The notes under the pieces are model-generated. The model made no database searches. It was given only the letters and a program-made list of their open reading frames with translations, and was not told the DNA's origin. A program made the translations under genes and the position numbers. Positions 1-8,028 of a DNA stretch of 27,223 bases are shown in pieces. This DNA is from DASWKG01 sp036396755 (GTDB taxonomy: Bacteria; Actinomycetota; UBA4738; CALAEC01), in assembly GCA_036396755.1 (NCBI GenBank), contig DASWKG010000130.1, forward strand, positions 1 to 27,223. The letters run 5' to 3'. How positions within the stretch are numbered: the first letter of the stretch is position 1; each line of letters opens with the position of its first letter.

Positions 1-514
1 CCTCGGGCCGTTCCCCGCGCCTGATCTGCCGGATCGCTTCGAGGAACGGCTGCCCCTCGATGTCACCGACCGTCCCGCCGACCTCGACGATCACGACCTG
101 CGCCCCGGTGCTGCGGACGATCTCGCGCACGCGGAGCTTGATCTCGTTCGTCACGTGCGGGATCGCCTGGATCGTGCCGCCCAGGAACTCGCCCTTGCGC
201 TCCTTCGCGATCACCGCCTGGTAGATGGCGCCGGTGGTGTGGTTCGAGCCGCGGTGGAGGCTCTCGTCGGTGAACCGCTCGTAGTGTCCGAGGTCGAGGT
301 CGGTCTCGGCGCCGTCGTCGAGGACGAACACCTCGCCGTGCTCGAAGGGGTTCATCGTGCCCGGGTCGACGTTCACGTAGGGGTCGAGCTTCATGAGGGT
401 GACCCGGAGGTCGCGAGAGCGGAAGAGGCGGCCCAGGGAGGCGGCGGTGATGCCCTTCCCGAGGCTCGACGAAACGCCTCCGGTTACGAAGATGTACTTC
501 GCGTGCTCACTCAC
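1..514 (-). CDS. pyrG: CTP synthase, N-terminal part (runs off the window)
   Basis: CTP synthase makes CTP from UTP, ATP and glutamine in the cytosol. The visible 171 codons are the N-terminal synthetase domain. They start VSEHAKYIFVTGG and contain the P-loop-like SLGKGITAASLG, then KLDPYVNVDPGTMNPFEHGEV and FVLDDGAETDLDLGHYERF, all typical of the family. The usual TGGVVSSLGKG reads TGGVSSSLGKG here. I chose the GTG at 514 because the family's conserved start follows at once; no strong ribosome site is seen. The glutaminase half lies outside the window. A 77-base gap separates it from the upstream MraY-like gene on the same strand. pyrG after mctB is also the M. tuberculosis order (Rv1698-Rv1699). 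Identification is secure; the exact start is less so. Confidence 0.95.
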   Translation of the reverse strand, partial: MSEHAKYIFVTGGVSSSLGKGITAASLGRLFRSRDLRVTLMKLDPYVNVDPGTMNPFEHGEVFVLDDGAETDLDLGHYERFTDESLHRGSNHTTGAIYQAVIAKERKGEFLGGTIQAIPHVTNEIKLRVREIVRSTGAQVVIVEVGGTVGDIEGQPFLEAIRQIRRGERPE

Positions 515-591
515 CTCGGGATTCGATGCTAGCAGAAGCCGCCGGCATCCGAGCCGGGTTCGCCCAGAAATGCGGCGGGGGCGCCGAGAAA

Positions 592-1329
592 TCAGCCCGG
601 CAGGCGCCCGAGCCGGTCGAACCAGCGCAGCGGCGGGGCCGACCCGATCAGCCGGCTGATCGTCACGGTCTCGGCGGCGAGCTGGAGCAGCAGCGCGACC
701 AGCGCGGCCGCCACGACCCACCCGGTCGGGAGCGCGAGGAACAGCGCCACGCCAACCGCCAGCCCGAGGGGGTTGGAGCCCGCGTCCCCCAGCATCGCTC
801 GCTCTCGGAGATCGAAGGGGAGGAGGAGGAGGGCCGACGCAAGGATCCCCGCCGACAGGCGCCCGACGCCCAGGTCCCACAGCGCGGGCAGGGTGGCCCC
901 GAGCGCCACGATCCCCCACTTCAGGCACCGCCCGGGGGCCACGTCGAGCGCGTTCCACACGTTGACGCACGCGGCGATGAGCACCGTCCCGGCAAGGGTC
1001 CGAGCGAGGCCTCCTCCGGAGAGGGCCGCGATCGCGGCGGCGGCTCCCGCCGCGGCGATCAGCTTCAGGATGCCGGTGGTCGGTCGTCCGCGGACGAGGC
1101 TCCGAAGGTGCCCGCCGAGCCCGCGCGGGCCGTGGCCGACGAGGTCGTCGACAAGACCCACGATCCCGAGCCCGACCCACGCGACCAGGAAGGCCACCCC
1201 CGAGGCGCGGAGCGGCGGCCCGCCGGCCGCGGCGACCCCGCCCACGAGCGCCGCCCCCGGAACGAGCGCCAGCCCGAGCACGACGGGAACCCTCTTCCCG
1301 GCGTGGTTCTCGCGGACGAGGCGCGTCAT
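592..1329 (-). CDS. MraY/WecA-family polyprenyl-phosphate sugar-1-phosphate transferase-like membrane protein
   Basis: This 245-residue, very hydrophobic protein looks like the polytopic enzymes that move a sugar-1-phosphate from a UDP-sugar to a lipid phosphate. Seen: an N-terminal RENHAGKRVPVVLG like the family's start, the acidic pair D61-D62 in GLVDDLVG, N123-x2-N126-x2-D129, and LGDAGS at 180-185 before another membrane stretch. The usual NxxNxxDGxDGLA box reads NVWNALDVAPGRCLKWG, a variant that I recall from MraY-like proteins near steA. It is shorter than MraY (about 320-360), so fewer membrane segments are expected. Its ATG overlaps the stop of the glycosyltransferase gene (ATGA), suggesting coupled translation and a shared lipid-linked glycan pathway. 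The substrate is unknown, and loss of catalysis cannot be excluded. Confidence 0.75.
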   Translation of the reverse strand: MTRLVRENHAGKRVPVVLGLALVPGAALVGGVAAAGGPPLRASGVAFLVAWVGLGIVGLVDDLVGHGPRGLGGHLRSLVRGRPTTGILKLIAAAGAAAAIAALSGGGLARTLAGTVLIAACVNVWNALDVAPGRCLKWGIVALGATLPALWDLGVGRLSAGILASALLLLPFDLRERAMLGDAGSNPLGLAVGVALFLALPTGWVVAAALVALLLQLAAETVTISRLIGSAPPLRWFDRLGRLPG

Positions 1330-2012
1330 CGGAGCGAGAGCGCGCGGCTCCGCGCGGCGACCAGCACGTCGCGCCCCTGCCGTGCCCGGTGCAGGAACCC
1401 CCGGAGGTCCCGGCCCGTCGAGCGGTGCTCCATCGCCACCGGGACCTCCACCACCCGGAACCCGAGGCGCACCGCATCGATCGTCATCGCGGCCTCCACG
1501 CCGAAGCCCTCGGCGAGCGGGCGGACCGCGTCGAGGACCTCGCCGGTGAGCGCGCGCTGGCCCGACATCGGCTCGGCGGCGGCGAACCCGCTCAGCCGGC
1601 GGATCACCGCGGCCGTCAGCCGCTTCACCAGTCGGAGCCCGCCGTGACGCGGGTCGCGAGGGAACGTGGCGATCGCCAGGTCCGCGCGCCCGGCGACGAC
1701 CTCATCGAGCAGGGCGGCGCCCTCGGACGCCGTCTCGCCGAGGTCGGCGTCCAGCAGCAGCCACGCGTCGCTCGGCCCCAGCCGTTCGATCGCCGCCTCG
1801 AGCGCCTCGCCCTTGCCCAGGTGCCGGGGCGCCAACAGCACCCGGGCGCCGGCGGCCGCCGCGAGCCGTCCCGTGCCGTCGGAGGAGGCGTCGTCGACCA
1901 CCACGACCTCGTCGACCCCGGGGATCTTCCGGATCGCGGCCACCGTGCCGCCGATGCGGTCGGCCTCCTCGCGCGCGGCCACCAGCGCCCGCACCGACAC
2001 GCGGTCGGCCAT
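1326..2012 (-). CDS. Family 2 glycosyltransferase (dolichol-phosphate-mannose synthase type)
   Basis: A 228-residue GT-A fold transferase. The nucleotide-sugar binding half is clear: VSVRALVAAREEADRIGGTV at the N-terminus, VVVVDDASSDGT at 37-47, and LLLDADLG (DAD at 88-90) as the metal-binding motif. PMSGQRALTGEVLDAV near residue 150 resembles the acceptor region of polyprenol-phosphate glycosyltransferases. No membrane segment is seen, so it probably acts at the inner face of the membrane on a lipid acceptor. It overlaps mctB/steB upstream (TGATG) and the MraY-like gene downstream (ATGA). The pair therefore looks like a two-enzyme cassette inserted between steB and pyrG. Donor and acceptor cannot be read from the sequence. 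Confidence 0.85.
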   Translation of the reverse strand: MADRVSVRALVAAREEADRIGGTVAAIRKIPGVDEVVVVDDASSDGTGRLAAAAGARVLLAPRHLGKGEALEAAIERLGPSDAWLLLDADLGETASEGAALLDEVVAGRADLAIATFPRDPRHGGLRLVKRLTAAVIRRLSGFAAAEPMSGQRALTGEVLDAVRPLAEGFGVEAAMTIDAVRLGFRVVEVPVAMEHRSTGRDLRGFLHRARQGRDVLVAARSRALSLR

Positions 2013-2908
2013 CAGTCGAGCGGAGGGAGGAGCCCGGCCGCCCCCGCCTTCACCCCGTAGTGTCCCGCCTGTCCGGTGCCGAGCAGGTCCTCGGCCGCCA
2101 GCACCAGCGCGACCGCCCCGTAGAGCCGGTCGGCGTCGTCCACGGTGACCATGCGCTGCGCGGCATCACGGGAGCGGAGCAACGTCACGAAGGGATAGGC
2201 CGACCGCTGCATCTCCGCGGCCACCACCTCGTCGCCGTTCGCCTCGAGCCGCTCGACGAACGGGATCAGGAACGCGCTCGGCTCCACGAGCGGCGCGGCC
2301 GATGCTCCGGCGACGACCACGATGAGTGGGTCCTCGATCGCGCGCTCTCCCGGGCCCTCGAGGCTGCCGTCGCGAGAGAGGAACCCGGCCCCCTCCAGGT
2401 CGTCGATCACGTCGGTGCCGGCGGTCCCGAAGGACAGGCGGTCGGCGAGCTCCTGGGCCGCCTCCACCGTGGGCTCCGGGGAGCCCACGATCCCCAGCAC
2501 GTCGTCGAGCGCCGCGCGGTCCTCCTCGCTCTCGAGCCCCATCCGCCCCTCCACCCGAAGCTCCATCGCCACCTCGGCCCCCGCGACCTCCATCGCCTCG
2601 CGGACCCGGTCGAGCGTGCGGGGATCGGTCGCCTCCTGCGTCACCACCACGGCGGAGACGCCCACGAGGCGGCCGGCGGCGAGCGGGTCCAGCGCCGCGC
2701 CGCCGAACTCCTCCCACTCCCCGATCTCCACCTCGAGCTGTCCCACCCGCCGGCGGAGCTCGTCGGCCTCGGTCGCCAGCTGATCCGTGCGGTTCTCGAG
2801 CTGCGTCACGATGCCGCCGTTGAGCACCGTGGTCCCGGTCAGCACCCCGAGACCGAGCGCGAGGAACACCGCGACGATCGACACGAGGTGGAAGCGGAAC
2901 GAGATCAT
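2012..2908 (-). CDS. mctB: MctB/SteB-family envelope protein (copper transporter family PF11382)
   Basis: This 298-residue protein begins MISFRFHLVSIVAVFLALGLGVLTGTTVL, an N-terminal membrane anchor with the conserved FR-x-H-x-x-S start of the Rv1698 family. A heptad-rich segment at about 34-68 (LENRTDQLATEADELRRRVGQLEVE) is a likely coiled coil. The rest is an extracytoplasmic alpha/beta domain. In mycobacteria the homologue is named MctB for its link to copper. In Corynebacterium glutamicum the homologue SteB forms a septal complex with SteA that affects cell separation. No Cys or Met/His-rich copper site is visible here, so the septal role seems the better guess. It starts on the stop codon of steA (TGATG), which supports joint expression. 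Confidence 0.85.
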   Translation of the reverse strand: MISFRFHLVSIVAVFLALGLGVLTGTTVLNGGIVTQLENRTDQLATEADELRRRVGQLEVEIGEWEEFGGAALDPLAAGRLVGVSAVVVTQEATDPRTLDRVREAMEVAGAEVAMELRVEGRMGLESEEDRAALDDVLGIVGSPEPTVEAAQELADRLSFGTAGTDVIDDLEGAGFLSRDGSLEGPGERAIEDPLIVVVAGASAAPLVEPSAFLIPFVERLEANGDEVVAAEMQRSAYPFVTLLRSRDAAQRMVTVDDADRLYGAVALVLAAEDLLGTGQAGHYGVKAGAAGLLPPLD

Positions 2909-4071
2909 CAGAAGAGGTCGCGGAGCGAGAAGAGCGCCTGCTGCATCAGCTCGAACAGCTGCCGGAAGAACAGCCGCAGCGGTTGGGAGACGACCGTGAC
3001 CACGATCATCGCGAAGAGCGCGGCTCCCACCAGCAGCGCCACGTCGCGGCCGCGGACCCGCCCTCGGTACATCCGCGACACGCCCTTCGCGTCGACGAGT
3101 ATCTCCCCCACCCGAAGCCGGACGAGGAAGGTGCTCGACATGCCGGCGCGCCCCTTGTCGAGGAACTCGCGGAGGTTGCCGTGGCTGCCCACCGACACGA
3201 TGAGGTCGGCGCCCTTCTGGTGGGCGAGCAGGTACGCGACGTCCTCGCTCATCCCGGGCGAGCGAACCTCCTTGGCCGCCAGGCCGAGGGCCTCCAGCCG
3301 CTCGCGGCCAGGCGCTCGGCCGTCGGCATACGCGTGCACGAGCAGCTCGGCGCCGCTCCCCAGCGCGCGCTCCGACACGCTGTCCATGTCGCCGACGATG
3401 ATGTGGGGCTTGTAGCCCGCGTCCAGCAGCGCGTCGGCGCCTCCGTCGACGCCCAGGAGCACCGGACGCATCTCGCGGATGTACGGCCGGAGCGCCGCGA
3501 GATCCTCCCGGTAGTTGTAGCCGCGCACGACCACGAGCACGTGCCGCCCCCGCAGGTCGTGATGGAGGTCCGGAAGCCCCGCGCCGCCGAAGAGCAGGTC
3601 CTGCTCCTGCTCGATGAACTCCAGCGTGTTGCGCGCGAACGCCTGCAGCTGGCCGGCGAGCGAGGCCTCCGCGGCGCGCATGAGCTCGTGGACGCTGTCC
3701 CCGCTCTGGCGCGTCCCCACGCCGGCGAGGGCGCCGTCGACCACCACCCGATCCTCGTCGAGCACGACGACCGATCCCTCATGCACCTTCTCCATCAGGA
3801 GCTTTCCCACGCCGTCGACGAGGGGGATCCCGGCCTCCACCAGGATCAGCGGGCCGAGGTTGGGGTAGCGGCCCGTGATCGAGGGGCTCGCATTGACCAC
3901 GGCCGCGACCCCCTTGCTCACCAGTCCCTCCGCAGCGATGCGGTCGAGGTCCTCGTGATCGATGACGGCGACCTCGCCCCGCTGCACGCGCGTGAGGAGG
4001 CGCTTCGTGCGGTCGTCGACCCGAGCCGCGCCGAGCTCACGCCCCCCGCGCCGCGCGCCGAGCCCCAGCAT
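2908..4071 (-). CDS. steA: SteA-like septation protein (thiamine pyrophosphokinase-like domain)
   Basis: A 387-residue homologue of Rv1697/SteA. The N-terminal half carries NASPSITGRYPNLGPLILVEAGIPLVDG. The middle shows the TPK-like nucleotide fold with LLGVDGGADALLDAGYKPHIIVGDMDSVS. The C-terminus has one membrane segment (DVALLVGAALFAMIVVTVV) followed by a short amphipathic tail. SteA is a membrane-linked cell-division factor that works with SteB, encoded directly downstream here. The frame stays open upstream to 4275, but I chose the ATG at 4071. It lies 5 bases after the recN stop, gives the family length, and begins with sensible protein (MLGLGARRG), whereas the upstream extension is Arg-rich antisense of recN. 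Whether the TPK-like site is catalytic is not known. Confidence 0.88.
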   Translation of the reverse strand: MLGLGARRGGRELGAARVDDRTKRLLTRVQRGEVAVIDHEDLDRIAAEGLVSKGVAAVVNASPSITGRYPNLGPLILVEAGIPLVDGVGKLLMEKVHEGSVVVLDEDRVVVDGALAGVGTRQSGDSVHELMRAAEASLAGQLQAFARNTLEFIEQEQDLLFGGAGLPDLHHDLRGRHVLVVVRGYNYREDLAALRPYIREMRPVLLGVDGGADALLDAGYKPHIIVGDMDSVSERALGSGAELLVHAYADGRAPGRERLEALGLAAKEVRSPGMSEDVAYLLAHQKGADLIVSVGSHGNLREFLDKGRAGMSSTFLVRLRVGEILVDAKGVSRMYRGRVRGRDVALLVGAALFAMIVVTVVSQPLRLFFRQLFELMQQALFSLRDLF

Positions 4072-4076
4072 CCGAC

Positions 4077-5741
4077 TCAGCCTCGCCGCCCGCCGGAGGC
4101 GGCCTTCTCCCGGGAGGCCTCGGCCAGCAGCTGCTCGGCGTGGGTGGCCGCCTCGTCGGTGGGCATGCCCGAGAGCATGCGGGACAGCTCGGCCACGCGC
4201 TCGTCCCCGTCGAGGGCGGCTACGGTGGCGCGCCCCGCCGACTTCGAGACGTGGAAGTGCCGGTCCGCGAAGCACGCGATCTGCGGAAGGTGGGAGACCA
4301 CCAGCACCTGCCGGCGCTCGGCGATCCGCGCCAGCCGCCGCCCGACCGCGACGCCGGCACGCCCACCGATCCCGGCGTCGACCTCGTCGAAGACCAGCGT
4401 GCCCACGTCGTCGAGGTCGGCGAGGACGGTGCGGCAGGCGAGCATCGTCCGGGAGAGCTCGCCGCCCGATGCCACCTTCGCCAGCGGCCCGAGCGCCTGG
4501 CCCGAGCCGCCCGAGAACAGGACGTCGGTCCCCTCCGCGCCGTCGGGCCCCGGCTCCCCCGGGTCCCCGAGCCGCACCTCGACGGTGGCGTCCTCCATCC
4601 CGAGCTCGCGGAGCTCGTCGGCGAGCGCCTCCGCCAGCCGGGGCCCGGCCTGGCGCCTCCCGGCGGTCACCGCCTCGGCGGCGGCGCGAACCTCCCCGTC
4701 GAGCTGAGCCACCTCGGCCTGCAACCGTCCCCGGTCGTCGTCGGCGCGCTCCAGCTCGGCCAGCCGGTCGCGCGACTGCTCGAGGTAGGCGAGGACGCCC
4801 TCCTCGCCCTCGCCGTACTTCCGCTCGAGGTCGCGGATCGCCGCCATGCGCTGGCGCACGCCCTCGAGCCTGGCCGGGTCGAGGTCGAGGCCCTCGGCCC
4901 GGGCGCGCAGCGCGCCGGCGGCATCGCGAGCCTCCTCGGACAGCGACCCGAGCCGGGCCGCCAGGTCCCGCGCCGACGGGTCCAGCGCCGCGACGTCCTG
5001 GAGCGCGGCCGCCGCCTCCGCGAGCGCGTCGGCGCCTCCCCCTTCCCGCGACAGCGCGTCGCCGGCGGCCTCGACGAGCTCGAGGATCCGCTCGCCGTGC
5101 GCCAGACGCCGCTCCTCGAGGTCGAGCTGAGCCCGCTCCCCGGCCGCGAGCCCCACGCCCTCGATCTCGCGCACCTGGTAAGCGAGCAGGTCCTTCTCGC
5201 GCTCGCGCTCGCGCGCGTCGGCGTCGAGCCGCTCGAGCGCCGCGCGGGCCGCGCGGAGGCGGGCGTGGAGCGCCCGGTAGCCCTCCAGTGCCGCCACGTG
5301 GTCGCGACCCGCGAACCGGTCGAGGAACTCGAGCTGGGACGACGCCGAGAGCAGCCGCTGCGTCTGGTGCTGGCCGTGGACCTCCACGAGATCGGCGCCG
5401 AGGTCGGCGAGCGTGGAGAGCGGCGTCATCTGCCCCCCGGCACGGGCCGTCGACCTCCCGTCGGCCGTGACCGTCCGGGCGAGGATCAGCTCGCCCCCCT
5501 CGGCCCAGTCGGCCGCGGCGGCGAGGTCGCCGGCGTCGAAGAGCGCCTCGACGAGCAGCCGGTCGGCGCCGTCGCGGACGAGCCCCGTCCGGGCCCGCTG
5601 GCCGAGCACGAGCGACAGCCCGACGGTGACCATGGTCTTCCCGGCGCCCGTCTCACCGGTCAGGACGTTGAGTCCCGGGGCAAGGTCGAGCGTGACGTCC
5701 TGGATCACGCCGAGGCCGGCGATGTGCAGCTCCCGAAGCAC
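4077..5741 (-). CDS. recN: DNA repair protein RecN (SMC-like ATPase)
   Basis: RecN is a cytosolic SMC-family ATPase used in double-strand break repair. The 554-residue product has the full domain order: Walker A GETGAGKT at 29-36, the Q-containing VEVHGQHQTQRLL, two helical coiled-coil arms rich in Glu, Arg and Ala, the ABC signature ASGGELSR at 424-431, and Walker B LVFDEVDAGIGG at 449-460. The D-loop/H-loop stretch LVVSHLPQIACFADRH follows. The start is a GTG giving MLRELHIAGLGVI, the standard RecN N-terminus. Only 5 bases separate it from steA, so both are likely on one transcript. The recN-steA-mctB order is conserved in Actinobacteria. Confidence 0.96.
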   Translation of the reverse strand: MLRELHIAGLGVIQDVTLDLAPGLNVLTGETGAGKTMVTVGLSLVLGQRARTGLVRDGADRLLVEALFDAGDLAAAADWAEGGELILARTVTADGRSTARAGGQMTPLSTLADLGADLVEVHGQHQTQRLLSASSQLEFLDRFAGRDHVAALEGYRALHARLRAARAALERLDADAREREREKDLLAYQVREIEGVGLAAGERAQLDLEERRLAHGERILELVEAAGDALSREGGGADALAEAAAALQDVAALDPSARDLAARLGSLSEEARDAAGALRARAEGLDLDPARLEGVRQRMAAIRDLERKYGEGEEGVLAYLEQSRDRLAELERADDDRGRLQAEVAQLDGEVRAAAEAVTAGRRQAGPRLAEALADELRELGMEDATVEVRLGDPGEPGPDGAEGTDVLFSGGSGQALGPLAKVASGGELSRTMLACRTVLADLDDVGTLVFDEVDAGIGGRAGVAVGRRLARIAERRQVLVVSHLPQIACFADRHFHVSKSAGRATVAALDGDERVAELSRMLSGMPTDEAATHAEQLLAEASREKAASGGRRG

Positions 5742-5785
5742 AGGCGAATCCTACCGCCCCCCACCGACACGGCCCCACGGGCGGC

Positions 5786-6493
5786 TCAGGCGAGCTGCGC
5801 GGCGGCGATCGGGTCGCCCGTGGGGGCGACGGCGCCGACGGACGCCTCCACGGTGATCGCAAGCGCGTCGGTCCCCGCTCCCACGCGGAAGGCCGACACC
5901 CCGGGGTCCGGCCCCAGGAGCCCCGCCGAGACGGCCTCGCCCCCGGCCAGGGCCCACAGCTGGTAGGTCCGATCGCCGGGGAGCGCATCGAGGTTGTCGT
6001 CCACCAGGTAGCCGCGGCCGTCGGGGAGCACCACCGCATCCACCTCGACGTCGCCGGTGGTCGAGCGCATCGCCAGGCGGACCGCGTCGGGGTCGGCGAG
6101 CGCCTCCTGCGCGGCGCCCGCCAGGCCCCCGCCGTCGTCGAGCCGGCGCTCGAGGTCGTACACGCGCCAGCCGAGCACCCCGGCGATGAGCACGGCCGCG
6201 GCGCCGAGCGCTGCCGCGGCCCGCGAGAACCGGGGTCGCCGGCGAGCCTCGAGCGAGACCGGCCGCCCCGGCCCGTCGCCCATCCGCTCGCGGATGCGGT
6301 CCCAGACCTCGGGGGGCGCGGGCTGGTCCACGGCGACGAGCAGCCCGGCGACCTCACGGTGCTCGCCGACCTCCCGCCGGCACGCGTCGCACTCACCGAG
6401 GTGCGCCTCGATCGCCCGGCGCTCGCCCTCGTCGACGGCGTCGAGCGCGAAAGCCCCCAGCAGCTCACGCAGCTCGTCGTGGGTCATCGTCAC
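5786..6493 (-). CDS. RskA-family anti-sigma factor with zinc-binding anti-sigma domain
   Basis: A 235-residue single-pass membrane regulator that should hold the ECF sigma factor encoded just upstream. The cytoplasmic N-terminus carries the zinc anti-sigma motif H31-x3-C35-x2-C38 (HLGECDACRR). A membrane helix spans about 91-112 (RAAAALGAAAVLIAGVLGWRVY). The outside part is a beta-rich RskA domain ending in YQLWALAGGEAVSAGLLGPDPGVSAFRV and AITVEASVGAVAPTGDPIA. The GTG start overlaps the sigma stop (GTGA), so the two are translationally coupled; a second start (ATG, codon 3) is possible. The outside signal is unknown. The pair sits between nadK and recN, which are adjacent in M. tuberculosis, so it looks inserted into that block. 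Confidence 0.92.
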   Translation of the reverse strand: MTMTHDELRELLGAFALDAVDEGERRAIEAHLGECDACRREVGEHREVAGLLVAVDQPAPPEVWDRIRERMGDGPGRPVSLEARRRPRFSRAAAALGAAAVLIAGVLGWRVYDLERRLDDGGGLAGAAQEALADPDAVRLAMRSTTGDVEVDAVVLPDGRGYLVDDNLDALPGDRTYQLWALAGGEAVSAGLLGPDPGVSAFRVGAGTDALAITVEASVGAVAPTGDPIAAAQLA

Positions 6494-7053
6494 GGTGCTC
6501 CGATGTCGGTCAGCGCCCCGCGCAGGCGGAGGAGCCCCGCGCGGATGCGGCTCTTGATCGTCCCCTCCGGCTCCTCCAGGATCGCCGCCACCTCCCGGTA
6601 GGTCCGTCCGCCGAAGTACGCCATCTCGATCGCCCGACGCTCCCCTTCGGGGAGTCCGCCGAGCGCCTCGCGGAGCCGGTCGGCCTGCCGCAGCTCCCAG
6701 ACCTTCCGCTCCACGTCCTCGTCCGCGGCCGGGGCGAGCCGCGCCTCCCGCTCCTCGCGCTGCCGGCGCGCCTGCTCGGACCGAACCAGGTCCACGCTGC
6801 GCCGGTGCGCGAGCACCAGCAGGAACGCCCGGAGCGTCCCTCGCTCGGCGTCGAACCGGCCCGGCTCACGCCACAGGCGCAGGAAGACCTCCTGCGCCAC
6901 CTCCTCGGCGAGCGCCTGATCGGCCAGGACGCGCCGGGCCAGCCCCAGCACCGCACCGCCGTGGCGACGGTACGCCTCGGCGAGGGCATCCTCCCCCCAC
7001 CGGCCGATCGCGACGACGAGCGCCGCATCGCTCAGGCCCCGCACCTCGCTCAC
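6490..7053 (-). CDS. ECF sigma factor (sigma-70 family)
   Basis: A 187-residue RNA polymerase sigma factor. Region 2 is YRRHGGAVLGLARRVLADQALAEEVAQEVFLRLWREPGRFD with the following RAFLLVLAHRRSVDLVR. Region 4 is LPEGERRAIEMAYFGGRTYREVAAILEEPEGTIKSRIRAGLLRLRGAL, the helix-turn-helix that reads the -35 element. There is no region 1 or 3, as expected for ECF types. The frame is open to an ATG at 7152, but the GTG at 7053 is preferred. It has a TATGCT -10 box 9 bases upstream and starts the recognisable protein (VSEVRGLSDAALV), while the extra residues are Arg-rich and featureless. Regulation by the coupled anti-sigma factor is inferred; no target promoter could be identified. Confidence 0.9.
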   Translation of the reverse strand: MSEVRGLSDAALVVAIGRWGEDALAEAYRRHGGAVLGLARRVLADQALAEEVAQEVFLRLWREPGRFDAERGTLRAFLLVLAHRRSVDLVRSEQARRQREEREARLAPAADEDVERKVWELRQADRLREALGGLPEGERRAIEMAYFGGRTYREVAAILEEPEGTIKSRIRAGLLRLRGALTDIGAP

Positions 7054-7062
7054 CCGCCGCCG

Positions 7063-7068
7063 AGCATA
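7063..7068 (-). promoter_or_regulatory. Candidate -10 box for the sigma/anti-sigma pair
   Basis: On the minus strand, GATATGCT is followed after 9 bases by the GTG chosen as the sigma factor start. The same GATATGCT-N9-start arrangement lies before the small coiled-coil gene at 9127. No clear -35 element and no ribosome site lie between, which fits a leaderless or nearly leaderless transcript. The rest of the 138-base gap to nadK (7054-7191) shows nothing else that I recognise. Confidence 0.4.
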
Positions 7069-7191
7069 TCGCCCGCGGACCCGCCTGCCCGGCAGGAGCC
7101 GCGAGCGCACCACGGCGTGCGGGGCGTTCCTCGCGCGTGGCACATCCATCAACCGGATATTCGGGGCAGGGTCGCCCCGCGGATGACGGCC

Positions 7192-8028
7192 CTACCCGAG
7201 CGGGCCCTCGGGCAGGAAGAACTTCCGCCGCAGCTTCGCGAAGAACGATTCCGTGCGCGGGCGGCGGAGGAGCCGGGCCGGATGCTCCGCGAGCCGGATC
7301 CGCACGCGCGCGCCGACGGGCAGCTCGGCGGTCGGCCGGCCGTCGGGAGAGAGCAACGCCGGCTCCTCTCCGACCACCTCGATCGACACGGTCGCGTCCG
7401 CGGGGACCACGAGGGTGCGATCGAACACCATGTGCGGGGCAACGGGCGTGATCACGAGGCAGCGCGCGTCCGGGGAGACGATCGGGCCGCCCGCCGAGAA
7501 CGAGTAGGCCGTCGAGCCGGTCGGGCTCGCGACGATCACCGCGTCGGCGCTGAAGGTCGTCACGTGGTCGCTCCCCACCGTGACGGCGAGGGTCGCGAGG
7601 CGATGCCGCGTCCGCTTCTCGACCGCGACCTCGTTGAGCGCCCAGATCGGGCCGGCGTCGGGCGCCGCCTCGGTCTCGGCGGCCAGCGCCAGCCGCGCGT
7701 CGATCTCGAGCCGGCCCGCGAGCAGCTCCTCCATCACCTCCGGCAGCTCCTGCGGCTCCACCTCGGTCAGGAACCCGAGCCGGCCGACGTTCACGCCGAG
7801 CACCGGCGCGTCCGCGGCCGCGGCGATCAGCGCGCCTCGAAGGAGCGTCCCGTCGCCGCCGAAGGTCACGAGCAGGTCGAGGTCGCCGCCGTTGCGCTCG
7901 TCGGCTCCGATGTCGATGTCCTCGAGCGCCACCGTCGAGAGGTCTCGCCCGCGGCACCACTCCACGAGGTCGGCCGCGGCCTTGATCGCCTCCGGACGGC
8001 CCGGATGAACGACGAGCCCGACCCTCAC
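7192..8028 (-). CDS. nadK: NAD kinase
   Basis: NAD kinase phosphorylates NAD to NADP in the cytosol. The 278-residue protein starts VRVGLVVHPGRPEA and has the catalytic GGDGT at 57-61 (VTFGGDGTLLRG). It also shows NVGRLGFLTE, the NE motif in WALNEVAVEK, and SPTGSTAYSFSAGGPIVSP, all hallmark segments in family order. The GTG start overlaps the tlyA stop as GTGA. The open frame extends upstream to 8910, but that part is antisense of tlyA. The C-terminus ends in a basic stretch (FFAKLRRKFFLPEG). Position after tlyA matches Rv1694-Rv1695 in M. tuberculosis. The next gene of that block, recN, is displaced here by the sigma/anti-sigma pair. Confidence 0.96.
   Translation of the reverse strand: MRVGLVVHPGRPEAIKAAADLVEWCRGRDLSTVALEDIDIGADERNGGDLDLLVTFGGDGTLLRGALIAAAADAPVLGVNVGRLGFLTEVEPQELPEVMEELLAGRLEIDARLALAAETEAAPDAGPIWALNEVAVEKRTRHRLATLAVTVGSDHVTTFSADAVIVASPTGSTAYSFSAGGPIVSPDARCLVITPVAPHMVFDRTLVVPADATVSIEVVGEEPALLSPDGRPTAELPVGARVRIRLAEHPARLLRRPRTESFFAKLRRKFFLPEGPLG

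Noticed and set aside
4072..4275. N-terminal extension of SteA to the ATG at 4275.
   Set aside because: Arg-rich, lies within recN, and the ATG at 4071 gives the family start and spacing.
526..5966. Long plus-strand open frames across the recN-steA-pyrG region.
   Set aside because: They are shadows of the minus-strand genes: Arg/Pro/Ala-rich, no domains, typical of GC-rich DNA.
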